A stretch of 64,000 bases of DNA from positions 186,001 through 250,000 of the forward strand of contig NZ_JBPYCR010000001.1 of NCBI RefSeq assembly GCF_051846915.1, written 5' to 3'. The notes under the pieces are model-generated. The model worked only from the letters and a program-made list of their open reading frames with translations, did not search any database and had not been told where the DNA came from. The position numbers and the translations under genes were made by a program. The DNA is from JBPYCR01 sp051846915 (GTDB taxonomy: Bacteria; Bacillota; Bacilli; Bacillales; Amphibacillaceae). Below are positions 46,046 through 55,406 of this stretch, in pieces (within the stretch, counting starts at the first letter, position 1; every line of letters begins with the position of its first letter).

Positions 46046-46432
46046 TTACTCTGTTAATAATGGATAAACTCCATCTTCATCATGTGTTTCTGTTCCTACA
46101 AGCGGTGGGTTAAATACACAAACCATTCTCATTTGTGTTTTTGCTCGTAAGTAATGTTTGTCATTCTTATCCAAAAGATACATTGTGCCGGCTTTAAGCG
46201 GATATACTTTTCCGTCCGCAAGTGTTTCCACTTCGCCTTCTCCTTCGATACAATAAACAGCTTCGATATGGTTTTTGTACCAGAAATAGCTTTCTGTACC
46301 TGCTTTGATAATCGTGTCATTCATGCTGAAACCAACGTTATCCTTTTTCATGATAAAACGGCGGCTCGTCCATGTTTCACCTGATGTTTCGTCTTCTGTT
46401 CCTGCTATGTCTTCCAATGATTTTACGATCAT
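46046..46432 (-). CDS. ectC: Ectoine synthase EctC, without ectA or ectB
   Basis: Cupin enzyme that cyclises N-gamma-acetyl-2,4-diaminobutyrate to the compatible solute ectoine. Length 128 is normal. The iron ligands known for EctC, Glu57, Tyr85 and His93, are at exactly these positions, and Trp21, Arg25, Asn38, Thr40, Tyr52, Glu115 and His117 of the substrate site are kept, so it should be active. The ATG has AAAGGAG upstream. ectA and ectB are absent; the upstream neighbour is an M20 deacetylase and the downstream side is the TnpB element and gene debris. Confidence 0.95.
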   Translation of the reverse strand: MIVKSLEDIAGTEDETSGETWTSRRFIMKKDNVGFSMNDTIIKAGTESYFWYKNHIEAVYCIEGEGEVETLADGKVYPLKAGTMYLLDKNDKHYLRAKTQMRMVCVFNPPLVGTETHDEDGVYPLLTE

Positions 46433-46532
46433 GCTGCATTTCTCCTTTCATTATTTACATAACATCGATAAGTATATCGTACTTTATAAGCGATTTCAAA
46501 AATTACTAAACATATGGCATTCCTCTGCCGGT

Positions 46533-47792
46533 CTATTTATCGACGCCACACCAATCGATAATCGTTCCAGCAATAACTTCAGCTGCTTGAAAAATCTTTT
46601 CCAGCTCAATATACTCATTCGGGAAGTGGGCCATGCTTGTGACCCCAGGTCCAAATACGACGGAAGGAGTATTGCCTACTTGCGTGAGTAATCCCCCATC
46701 GGTGCCCCAAGGAGAAGCTTCGACTGTCGGTTGCCCTCCAAGCACATTTGAATAGTTGTTCGTTAATGCTTCCATAAGCGGGTGGTCATTGGCTATTTCA
46801 CCCGGCACCCACCGCGCGCCAAACCAATCTAATTCAACAGGACTTTCTTTAAACCATTCATCCGTTTCATCCAACTTTTCGATCCATGCTTCCAGTTCCT
46901 GTTGTGCATCTTCTATGCTTTCATTTGGAGCGATTCCAATGCGTCCTTCCAATTGAACCACATCAGGTACGGATGAAGGCCAGTCCCCACCTTCAATTTT
47001 ACCTATATTGATCGGGATTGGTACGGGCGTAGCATCATACAACGGATCATCAATACGATCATTTCTCACTTTTTCCAGTTTTTTAATATGCTCAACAACT
47101 TGAAAGCTTTTATCAATTGCGCTTACACCAAGATAACGCGTTCCACCATGTGCTGTGCGGCCCTTTACTGTAATTCGAAACCATTTTGATCCTTGCTGTT
47201 TCGGAAAAATTTTCATATTGGTCGGCTCAGGAATAATAGCTGCATCTGCTGTATATCCTTTTAATACAGCAGCCAACGTACCAGCGCCACCACTTTCCTC
47301 TTCAACAACACTTTGGAAAATGACATCCCCTTTCAGCTGGATGTCGAGCGACCGAATCGCTTCCATCGCAATCATGAGTGCTGCATTTCCACCTTTCATA
47401 TCGGTGGAACCACGCCCGTACAATTTGCCATCACTAATATTGCCACTATATGGCCCATGCTCCCATTGTTTCACATCTCCTGCCGGCACGACATCGACGT
47501 GTCCATTTAAAATAATGGAACGGCCCTTTCCACTGCCCTTCAAAACACCGACAACATTCGGGCTCCCTTCGAACGTTTCCCTTGAGGAATAAAAATACGG
47601 ATGTTTTTTTAATTCTTTACCGTCAAGTTCCCAAAGATCGACATCAAACCCCAGATCAGAAAGCTTTATTGCTACGAAATCCTGTACTTCTTTTTCTTTG
47701 CCTTGTGTGCTCGGTAATTGTACAAGCTTCTGCAAAAGACGAATACTTTCTTCCTGGTTTTCTTTTATCCAGTTACGTAATTGATCTTTCAT
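46533..47792 (-). CDS. yodQ: M20 family N-acyl-amino-acid deacetylase, YodQ-like
   Basis: Zinc-dependent deacetylase related to ArgE/DapE. Metal and catalytic residues are in ILNGHVDVVPAGD, YGRGSTDMKGG and VVEEESGGAG, and the C-terminal histidine in MAHFPNEYIEL. Product 419 residues, AAAGGACG before the ATG. It follows the thiolase by 16 bases, in one operon with CoA-transferase and aminotransferase genes as B. subtilis yodQ is with yodR-yodS-yodT. Deacetylation of 4-acetamidobutyrate or an N-acetyl-diamino acid is the likely job; this is inference from context. Confidence 0.85.
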   Translation of the reverse strand: MKDQLRNWIKENQEESIRLLQKLVQLPSTQGKEKEVQDFVAIKLSDLGFDVDLWELDGKELKKHPYFYSSRETFEGSPNVVGVLKGSGKGRSIILNGHVDVVPAGDVKQWEHGPYSGNISDGKLYGRGSTDMKGGNAALMIAMEAIRSLDIQLKGDVIFQSVVEEESGGAGTLAAVLKGYTADAAIIPEPTNMKIFPKQQGSKWFRITVKGRTAHGGTRYLGVSAIDKSFQVVEHIKKLEKVRNDRIDDPLYDATPVPIPINIGKIEGGDWPSSVPDVVQLEGRIGIAPNESIEDAQQELEAWIEKLDETDEWFKESPVELDWFGARWVPGEIANDHPLMEALTNNYSNVLGGQPTVEASPWGTDGGLLTQVGNTPSVVFGPGVTSMAHFPNEYIELEKIFQAAEVIAGTIIDWCGVDK

Positions 47793-47808
47793 CTTAACCC
47801 GTCCTTTT

Positions 47809-48990
47809 TTACAAATTCATATTTTCGTAAATTACACTGATTCCCATTCCCCCAGCCATACATAATGTTACCATTCCATAACGGATTTTGGAACGGATCA
47901 TTTCATTCATAAGTGTAACTGTTAATTTTGCACCGGTTGCACCTACCGGATGACCAAGTGCAATAGCTCCACCATTCACATTTACTTTGTCCGGCTGCAA
48001 TTTTAATTCTTTTATTACTGCGAGCGCTTGTGCAGCAAACGCTTCATTTAATTCAATTAGACCAATATCTTCCAGTGATAAGCCTGCTTTTTGCAGTGCT
48101 TTTCTTGTTGCGGGAACAGGACCTATCCCCATTATTTCATGATCCACCCCGGCACTGGCATACGCTTTTATTTTTACAAGCGGCTGCAACCCCTTTGCTT
48201 CCGCCGCTTCTTTGGACATAAGCAAAGCAGCTGCAGCCCCATCATTCATCGGACAAGCATTTCCTGCTGAAACGAATCCGTCCTTTTTAAAAACCGCAGG
48301 CAAGTGAGCTAATCTGTCCAAGTTAATATCATAACGAACAGATTCATCAGTTGAAAACACACTAGGTTTTCCTCTATTCGTCATCTTCACCGGAGCAATT
48401 TCCTCTCGAAATTTACCTGCTTCTATCGCTCGTATTGCTTTTTGATGACTTTGATAGGCAAATTGATCCTGTTCTTCTCGGGAAATGTCATATTTTTGCG
48501 CAAGCCTTTCTGCCGTCACTCCCATATGCTCATTTCCAAGAGAGCATGTAAGCCCATCCGTCAAAAGCGCATCTTCCATTTGAACATTTCCAAACTTTGA
48601 TCCCCAGCGATTTTTCACGAGATACGGAACATTACTCATGCTTTCCGTACCTCCGGCGATAATAACTTCCTCCTGACCGGATGCAATGCTAGCAGCTCCA
48701 TTTGTTATTGCTTTTAAACTGGATCCGCATGCTTTAATTACGACATATGCCGGGACTTCTTTTGGAAACCCGGCTTGTTGGGAGGCAATTCTAGCGGTAT
48801 TCAGTCCTCCCCCATGTACATAGCCTTGCCCTACGATCACTTCGTTTATGTCCGTTTTCGATACAGAAGACTTTTCTATTAACGCTTCAAAAACCTGTCG
48901 GGCAAGTTCTTTCGCTTCAACTTGCCTTAATGACTTTCCAAAAGCTCCTACCGCTGTCCGAACTCCTGAAACAATAACTACTTCTGTCAT
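47809..48990 (-). CDS. Thiolase (acetyl-CoA acyltransferase family)
   Basis: Thiolytic cleavage of a 3-oxoacyl-CoA or the reverse condensation. Nucleophile Cys88 in VIKACGSSLKAI (VNKVCGSGLKAV is usual), His347 in GAIALGHPVGATGA and Cys377 in TLCMAGGMG. GNACPMNDGAAA replaces the common GNASGINDGAAA. Product 393 residues from the ATG at 48990, which has GGAGG seven bases upstream. Its place between CoA-transferase and deacetylase genes suggests it cleaves the 3-keto-CoA ester made by the operon. Confidence 0.9.
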   Translation of the reverse strand: MTEVVIVSGVRTAVGAFGKSLRQVEAKELARQVFEALIEKSSVSKTDINEVIVGQGYVHGGGLNTARIASQQAGFPKEVPAYVVIKACGSSLKAITNGAASIASGQEEVIIAGGTESMSNVPYLVKNRWGSKFGNVQMEDALLTDGLTCSLGNEHMGVTAERLAQKYDISREEQDQFAYQSHQKAIRAIEAGKFREEIAPVKMTNRGKPSVFSTDESVRYDINLDRLAHLPAVFKKDGFVSAGNACPMNDGAAAALLMSKEAAEAKGLQPLVKIKAYASAGVDHEIMGIGPVPATRKALQKAGLSLEDIGLIELNEAFAAQALAVIKELKLQPDKVNVNGGAIALGHPVGATGAKLTVTLMNEMIRSKIRYGMVTLCMAGGMGISVIYENMNL

Positions 48991-49032
48991 TTGCAAACCT
49001 CCTCGTCAAAATAACATAACTGTAAAAACAGT

Positions 49033-49180
49033 TAGAAAAGCGCAAGCGCCCTGGTCAGCCTCAGGCATAGCTTAAGCAAGAACTCGTAGTGACGGTTTTT
49101 GTCACGAAGAATTATTGCTTAAGACCTCGAGGGGCTGGGCGCTTAAGCTAGACAGCTATGCGCAAAATTTATGCTTTCTG
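49033..49180. repeat. Dispersed palindromic element, copy 4
   Basis: AGAAAAGCGCAAGCGCCCTG start, GCTTAAGCAAGAACTCGT and TTATTGCTTAAG inner arms around GTGACGGTTTTTGTCAC, end GGGCGCTTAAGCTAGACAGC. It sits between the CoA-transferase and thiolase genes of one operon and could form a strong hairpin in the mRNA. Confidence 0.9.
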
Positions 49181-49273
49181 ATCTTTGATCAAAGATTGGG
49201 TATTCAAGAAAGGGTATGGTGCATCACTGTTAATTTTCCATACGATAATCCGAATAGACATAAGCTTCTTGCC

Positions 49274-49945
49274 CTATCCTTTTACCGAAACTGAAGTTAC
49301 TTCCTCAGAAATAGTTAACGGAGCTACCGTATTGGCAATCACTTCATCGACACTGTACGGCTCCATTACTTCGAGTAAAGTTAATCCTTTTGCATCCACT
49401 TGAATAACAGCCATGTCTGTGATGATTAAGTCTACACTTCGCTTTGCCGTCAATGGCAAGGAGCAACGTTCGACGATTTTGGAATTCCCTTTCTTATCAA
49501 CGTGACGCATTAATACGATAACTTTTTTTGCCTTTTGAGCAAGCTCTATGGCCCCTCCCATTCCGGAAACAATTTTTCCCGGTACGATCCAGTTGGCCAG
49601 GTCTCCATATTCATTTACTTCAAAAGCACCCAGTATTGTTACATCTAAGAGGCCACGGCGAATAATTCCGAATGCCATCGTACTGTCAAAGTAAGAGGCT
49701 CCTGGAACAACGGTCACCGGGAGCCCACCTGCATTACATAAATTAGCATCCTCCTCGCCCTTTTTCGGAGCGGGTCCGCTTCCGAGCACACCGTTTTCAG
49801 CATGAAACATCACGCCCATTGTATCCGGCAAATAATTGGAAACTAAGGTCGGCATACCGATGCCAAGATTTACAATCATTCCATCCTTAATTTCTTTTGC
49901 CGCTCGTGCAGCTATTTGATGACGCACGTTCACTCCCATGCCCAT
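49274..49945 (-). CDS. yodR: 3-oxoacid CoA-transferase subunit B, YodR-like
   Basis: Beta subunit of a family I CoA-transferase. VNLGIGMPTLV and HAENGVLGSGP hold the catalytic glutamate that carries the acyl and CoA groups. Product about 223 residues. The ATG at 49945 is favoured, ten bases after GGAG; TTG 49951 and ATG 49939 are alternatives. It overlaps subunit A by about 16 bases. Confidence 0.9.
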   Translation of the reverse strand: MGMGVNVRHQIAARAAKEIKDGMIVNLGIGMPTLVSNYLPDTMGVMFHAENGVLGSGPAPKKGEEDANLCNAGGLPVTVVPGASYFDSTMAFGIIRRGLLDVTILGAFEVNEYGDLANWIVPGKIVSGMGGAIELAQKAKKVIVLMRHVDKKGNSKIVERCSLPLTAKRSVDLIITDMAVIQVDAKGLTLLEVMEPYSVDEVIANTVAPLTISEEVTSVSVKG

Positions 49946-50607
49946 TTCCAATTCACTCCTTCACTTAAAATAATTTTGTCCACATATGCTCCTGGTGTCA
50001 CGATCGCCTCCGGGTCAATTTCTCCTGTTGGGACAATTTCATCCACTTCTGCTATTGTTATATTTCCAGCCATCGCTACTAACGGGTTGGTACTTCGTGC
50101 ACTTTTATCAAAAATAAGATTTCCAAAATGATCGGCCTGCTTCGCATGTACAATGGAAACGTCTGCAGTTAAGGCAGGTTCTACTAAAAAAGGTTGTTCC
50201 TTGATATGAACCCTTTCTCTTCCTTCAGCTGCCATTCCGTCTATTCCGACATCGACAAGTACACCGCCCAGCCCGACACCACCTGCTCGGATCTTTTCTA
50301 CAAGTGTTCCCTGCGGATAAAAAACAACTTCCATTTTTTCGTCATGCATTAACTTCCCAGCTACCGGATTGGATCCAATATGTGAAGCAACTAATTTTTT
50401 GACTTTGCCGTTTGTCACAAGCCGCCCAACACCTACTTCAGGGAAACCGGCGTCATTTGCTATAATCGTAAGCTCATTGATATCACGGTCCAAAATTGCT
50501 TGAATCATTGTCGGTGGATTTCCGACACCACCGAACCCTCCGATCATCAGTGTCATTCCACTTTGTAAAATATTAACTGCTTCTTTTACGGAACATATTT
50601 TGTTCAT
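49930..50607 (-). CDS. yodS: 3-oxoacid CoA-transferase subunit A, YodS-like
   Basis: Alpha subunit of the same heterodimer. The CoA-binding glycine loop is GGFGGVGNPPTMIQA (about residues 22-36). Product 225 residues. Its start overlaps the aminotransferase stop by four bases. Together the two subunits would activate the keto acid made by the upstream aminotransferase. Confidence 0.9.
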   Translation of the reverse strand: MNKICSVKEAVNILQSGMTLMIGGFGGVGNPPTMIQAILDRDINELTIIANDAGFPEVGVGRLVTNGKVKKLVASHIGSNPVAGKLMHDEKMEVVFYPQGTLVEKIRAGGVGLGGVLVDVGIDGMAAEGRERVHIKEQPFLVEPALTADVSIVHAKQADHFGNLIFDKSARSTNPLVAMAGNITIAEVDEIVPTGEIDPEAIVTPGAYVDKIILSEGVNWKWAWE

Positions 50608-51983
50608 TGCATTTTCACCTTCCCATCCATATTTAAATGTCCTTTATCTATCAGCTTTTGTTCGACTTCCATGAAAGTTTTATCTAACTGTAAGATCAGT
50701 TCATCAATTTCAGCTTTTGTAATGATTAATGGAGGGGCAATAATAATTGCACTTCCGTTTATACCATTCACACCTGCCGCAGCCGGATAAACGAGCAACC
50801 CATTTTCAAATGCCTGTTTAACAATGGTATTCGTTAGCTGAATCTCTCTATCAAATGGTTCTTTAGTCCTTTTGTCGGCAACAAACTCAATCCCCACGAA
50901 TAATCCCTTACCTCGAACATCTCCGATAATTTTGGATGAAGCGGCCAACCCTTCAATTTTAGAAAACAGGTACACTCCATTTTCAGCAGAATTTCTCACT
51001 AACTGATGCTTTTCCATATAATTCAGTACTGCAAGGGAAACCGCGGCTGATTGTGGATTTGCACTAAAAGTATGCCCGCTCATGATTAATTTGGAACCTT
51101 TCAAAATAGGATCCATAATCCGATCACTAACCAAAGCGGCTGCCATTGGGGTATAACCACCTGTCATCCCTTTTCCTGTCGTTATTAAGTCAGGAATGAC
51201 AGGCGCCCAATGTTCAATAGCAAACATTTTCCCTGTCCGACCCATGCCGGTCATTACTTCATCTGCTATAAATAAAATATCATTCCGTTCACAAACTTCC
51301 TTGATTGCTTGATAATACCCATCGGATGGTGTTAGGGCACCACCTGCCGCTCCTACAATCGGTTCCGCAATAAATGCAGCTACATGATCTTTTCCTAGTC
51401 TATGAATTTCTCTTTCCAATTCCTCCGCATAAAACTCGTTTGCGGATAAACCGCTTTCATTCCGCGGTTGTCTATACTCGTAAGGTGCAGATACTGTAGG
51501 ATATTGTTCCAATATTTGGGTAAAACGCTCCCGTCTTTCGTTATATCCTGACATTGATAACGCCGCCAATGTAATGCCGTGATAACTCATCCAGCGGGAA
51601 ATGATTTTATTTTTCGTATATTTTCCTTTTTCTTGCCAATATTGAATGGCGATCTTCATCGCTGTTTCAGTTGCTTCCGAACCACTGTTGACAAAAAAGG
51701 ACCAGTTTAGGTCACCGGGCGTTATTTCACTCAACTTTTTAGCCAATTTTTCCGCTGGATTATTTGCAAACTGGGACCGGTAAACAAATGATACTTTGTC
51801 TGCTTGTTCTTTCATTGCCTCGACAACTTCAGTCACCCCATGGCCAATCGATGCCGTAACAGCACCTGATGAACCATCTAAATATTTTTTTCCTTCTTGA
51901 TCATATAAATATATCCCTTTCCCGTAAGTTGCGACAGGATAATCGACATCTAAAATCGGTTTAATTAAATGGGATCTTTCCAC
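50604..51983 (-). CDS. yodT: Class III aminotransferase, YodT-like
   Basis: PLP enzyme of the omega-amino-acid transaminase group. NSGSEATETAMKIA binds the cofactor phosphate, ADEVMTGMGRTG its pyridine ring, and Lys271 in TTGKGMTGGYTP forms the Schiff base. Product 459 residues from GTG 51983, just after AGAGGTGAG; a TTG at 52001 lies before that site. First gene of the operon, divergent from pucR. It is likely to deaminate a beta- or omega-amino acid. Confidence 0.9.
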   Translation of the reverse strand: MERSHLIKPILDVDYPVATYGKGIYLYDQEGKKYLDGSSGAVTASIGHGVTEVVEAMKEQADKVSFVYRSQFANNPAEKLAKKLSEITPGDLNWSFFVNSGSEATETAMKIAIQYWQEKGKYTKNKIISRWMSYHGITLAALSMSGYNERRERFTQILEQYPTVSAPYEYRQPRNESGLSANEFYAEELEREIHRLGKDHVAAFIAEPIVGAAGGALTPSDGYYQAIKEVCERNDILFIADEVMTGMGRTGKMFAIEHWAPVIPDLITTGKGMTGGYTPMAAALVSDRIMDPILKGSKLIMSGHTFSANPQSAAVSLAVLNYMEKHQLVRNSAENGVYLFSKIEGLAASSKIIGDVRGKGLFVGIEFVADKRTKEPFDREIQLTNTIVKQAFENGLLVYPAAAGVNGINGSAIIIAPPLIITKAEIDELILQLDKTFMEVEQKLIDKGHLNMDGKVKMQ

Positions 51984-52001
51984 ATGCTCACCTCTCGTCA
52001 A

Positions 52002-52186
52002 ATAATTGTTTGTAATCTGCTACTGTATATAATCAGAGATAACTATTTTTATATATTGCAATCTCGATTTGCCAGGGTTAATCAAATTATATCGGATCAC
52101 ATTAAACGTTCCATTCGACTTCACAATAGAAATTCCGCTCATTTAGTTATACACTATGTATAATAGAGAAAAAGAAGGAGGTAAAG
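52002..52186. promoter_or_regulatory. Divergent control region of the yodT operon and pucR
   Basis: A 185-base AT-rich gap between divergent starts. A TATAAT at 52158-52163 suits the pucR direction. No clear operator palindrome was found, but the PucR protein probably binds here. Confidence 0.5.
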
Positions 52187-53839
52187 ATGGCTATTCATAT
52201 TTCCGAAGCACTGAAATTACCAGTAATGAAAGATACAAAATTGATTGCCGGACACAAAGGGTTGAACAATACGATTAAATGGGTAACAATTGTTGAAGTC
52301 CTCGATGATATGCACCGACTGCAAGATGGGGAGTTCCTGATTACAACTGCCTTTGGTATGAACGAAAATGAAGATCGTCTAAATGAGTTTTATAAATTGC
52401 TAACTTCCAACAAATTATCCGGAATTGCCATTAATACTAGCTTTTACATGAAGGAAATTCCGGAAAGCTTTATAACGGCAGCTAACAAAAGTGGATTACC
52501 CCTGATTGAAATACCTACAGATATTAATTTTTCCGTTATTACGAAGGGGCTCTTGGAACAAATCGTCAATAACCAAATGCACCTTTTGGAATTCTCCAAT
52601 ACGATTCATCGTAAATTGACCAATCTCGTCCTGAACAATCAGGGCTTGACTGAAATTACTAATACATTGGCCGAACTGACATCTGCAACGACCCTAATTT
52701 ACAACGATTTTTATGAAGTGGTCCATTACACTAAACAAAACATCGATGTTACGTTCGATAAAAAACCGATCGTTAAACTGGAAGACTTGAAAATAAACAT
52801 TCAAAAAGATTTGATACAAAGTTCAGCAGAGGAAACTACCACACATAAAAAGGTAGGCCCATACACAATGACCATTTATCCCATCATAGCCAAACAAGCC
52901 TGTTATGGCTGGGTCGTCATTATAAAGCCAACCAAACAGTGGAAAGAACTGGATGAGATAGCAGTTGGTCATACCGCAACGATCTATGCCATTGAATTTT
53001 TAAAAAGAGAAGCAGTTGAGGAAACAAAAATGCGTCTCCAAGGTGACTTCTTAAAAGATATTTTTAATCGAAACTTCACAAACAAAGATACCATTATGGA
53101 AGATGGCAAAATGCTCGGCTATGATTTGTCATTGAAACAAGCTGTCTTTTACTTTAGATTTCCGAAAAAGAACAAGGATAGCAAAAAACGGAACGACAAA
53201 TTGTACCATGTCCTTGAGCAGCTTTTAAATCAAAAAAACAAGCAACATCTTATACAAGCAAAAATGGATTCATTAATATTGTTAACGAACGTTACCGGGG
53301 AAACTAAACGTAAAATCAGGACGTACTGCCGTCAACTGGCTCAAGAAATCCATGACCAATGGTCTTACTTTTTTCCCAATGATCCCCTAACGATCGGCAT
53401 CGGAAAACATTACGATAATGTTGTTCATCTGGCAAAAAGTGCCCGGGAAGCAAGGTATGCGGTCAGCCTTTTCAGTTTGCTTCAATACAGAGAGAAAAAT
53501 ATTATTCATTACGATGACCTCGGGATGTATGATCTGCTTCTTGAAATGAAAGATTCGGGTATTGATTTAAGCACCATTTATATGGACTGCTTGGAAAATA
53601 TTATTCCAACAAATAATAAAAGTCTCGATTTAATTGATACATTGGATGTTTATTTAAAAAACAACCAAAGCATCCAGACTGCCGCCGACCAACTGTATAT
53701 CCATCGACATACATTACGATACCGTTTGAATCAAATTGAAAAAAGAACAGGGTTGAACCTTAAATCCGCCGACGATCGATTGAAATTGCAAATAGGTGTG
53801 ATGGCTTATCGACTCGTCCACACCGTTCGCCAAATGTAA
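52187..53839 (+). CDS. PucR-family transcriptional regulator
   Basis: N-terminal PucR domain (residues 5-125, GHKGLNNTIKWVTIVEVLDD, GEFLITTAFGM), a middle GGDEF-like CdaR domain and a C-terminal helix-turn-helix (TAADQLYIHRHTLRYRLNQIEKRTGLN). Product 550 residues with AGAAGGAGG. Being divergent from the aminotransferase operon, it most likely activates that operon in response to an amino-acid or purine-like ligand. Confidence 0.92.
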   Translation: MAIHISEALKLPVMKDTKLIAGHKGLNNTIKWVTIVEVLDDMHRLQDGEFLITTAFGMNENEDRLNEFYKLLTSNKLSGIAINTSFYMKEIPESFITAANKSGLPLIEIPTDINFSVITKGLLEQIVNNQMHLLEFSNTIHRKLTNLVLNNQGLTEITNTLAELTSATTLIYNDFYEVVHYTKQNIDVTFDKKPIVKLEDLKINIQKDLIQSSAEETTTHKKVGPYTMTIYPIIAKQACYGWVVIIKPTKQWKELDEIAVGHTATIYAIEFLKREAVEETKMRLQGDFLKDIFNRNFTNKDTIMEDGKMLGYDLSLKQAVFYFRFPKKNKDSKKRNDKLYHVLEQLLNQKNKQHLIQAKMDSLILLTNVTGETKRKIRTYCRQLAQEIHDQWSYFFPNDPLTIGIGKHYDNVVHLAKSAREARYAVSLFSLLQYREKNIIHYDDLGMYDLLLEMKDSGIDLSTIYMDCLENIIPTNNKSLDLIDTLDVYLKNNQSIQTAADQLYIHRHTLRYRLNQIEKRTGLNLKSADDRLKLQIGVMAYRLVHTVRQM

Positions 53840-54159
53840 AGGCAGTTATCGCTTGCTTTGTTACCTTATTCCAAATCGATCGGCATAATAATGGTTAATA
53901 TAGCTAATTCCTTTTGGGTCTAATATAACAAACCCTCCGTTAAGTCATGCAAGCCGGTAGCAGGGGGGGGCTAACTTGAGAGAAAAGTTGTTGATAAAGT
54001 TTTTTTAAAGAAAAAGTGGGACTGCACTATCCGTCCCACCTAAGACCATAATTACAAATTAAGCACTTTTTTTATTCATGACTTATCATTAGTCTTGCAT
54101 TAGTTAAACAAACAATTATTAATATTCTTAATGAACAGTAATTTACTTTTTATCCAAAT

Positions 54160-55260
54160 AAATCCTTCATGATGGAGACAGATGGTTCCTGCCCAAATCC
54201 CATTACAAAGTATAACTGATATGAACAAGATACACTAAAAGACTATCATTTGGTAAATGGATAAGACCTATTAATTTTTAAAAATTGGATGAGCAAGTAG
54301 GTTTAACCAAACAAGATCATTATACAAAAAAGAAGTCAACCACTGCTTTATATATCAAGATGCTGCTACTAGCATAGCTACATGAAACAGAAAGTCCACA
54401 TGTAATGAGTGATACGCTTTTGAATGAGGTGCTGCACCCAAAGAGAGTCATTAAAAACCATTGATTCAAGTATCTACAGCTCAATCTACCGCATTATAAG
54501 TGGGTGAAGGGTCGAAAAACTAAAGCGAGTATAAAACTACATTTACGGCTTGTATTCATGGGCAAAAGATACCGTTTATCCAGACAAAGCAGTGATGACG
54601 GTTGCAAACGAACATGACAGAAACCAGACGGAAGTCTTGGTTGACGAAAAAGATGCCATGCATTTATTCAATCGTGGTTATGTCGACTATGAACGATTTG
54701 ATCGCATGACGAATACTTCTTCGTTTCTAGACTGAATAAAAATGCAGTTACACGGGACATTCAACCGTTTGAATATCCCGCTAATTTCAATGTACTCTCT
54801 GATAAAATGGTCTACATCGGCAACTCAAAATCGGGATGAGAATGTTTTTCGACTCATTGAGGTAGCAGATACAAAAGGGAATGTTCTTCACTTAATTACT
54901 AATCGTTTTGATCTGGAAGCAGATGAAATCAATGTAGTTTACCGATCGCGCTGAGCAATCGAACTTTTTATCAAATGGCTTAAACAACATGTAGAAATCA
55001 AGCATTTTTACAGAATGAGCGAAACGGCTTTGCAAATTTAAATAGCTTTGATTACATATTGTCTGCATGTACTTATTAAATTATAAACAGGAACCAAAAA
55101 ATCATTGCTCCGTATTATCCGCTGGCTAAAGGCTGCCTTGTGGAAACTGTCGTATATATGGACACAGCGTTTCAAAAGCTCGACGCCTATTTAAATTTAA
55201 ACAAATGTCGTCGTTGTACCCAAGTATTAAATGTATAACTTTACCAAATGGACAGTGTCA
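54160..55260 (+). pseudogene. Decayed IS4-family transposase gene
   Basis: Broken pieces of a DDE transposase follow in order in different frames: LLNEVLHPKRVIKNH and LPHYKWVKGRKTKASIKLH, then DTVYPDKAVMTVANEHDRN...LVDEKDAMHLFNRGYVDYERFD (54550-54735), ENVFRLIEVADTKGNVLHLITN (54840-54950), and LFIKWLKQHVEIKHF with the end glutamate region. Several stops and frameshifts make it inactive. The rest of 53.84-55.41 kb has a GTGGGAC/GTCCCAC hairpin (54020-54043) and no gene. Confidence 0.85.
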
Positions 55261-55406
55261 CCTTTATTAGGGTTTTTACTTTTTGTCTTAAAGAAATATA
55301 AATAGTTTTACTGAATAATCAAAATATGTTTATGCAACGCTAGTGATCACTTATATAAAAATCAAACCGTAATTTTGCTAAAAGTTATGCAATTGTATTC
55401 TCATAT

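Noticed and set aside
46046..46432. Ectoine operon ectABC
   Set aside because: Only ectC is present; neighbouring genes do not match EctA acetyltransferase or EctB aminotransferase. The class III aminotransferase at 50.6 kb is grouped with the CoA-transferase genes instead.
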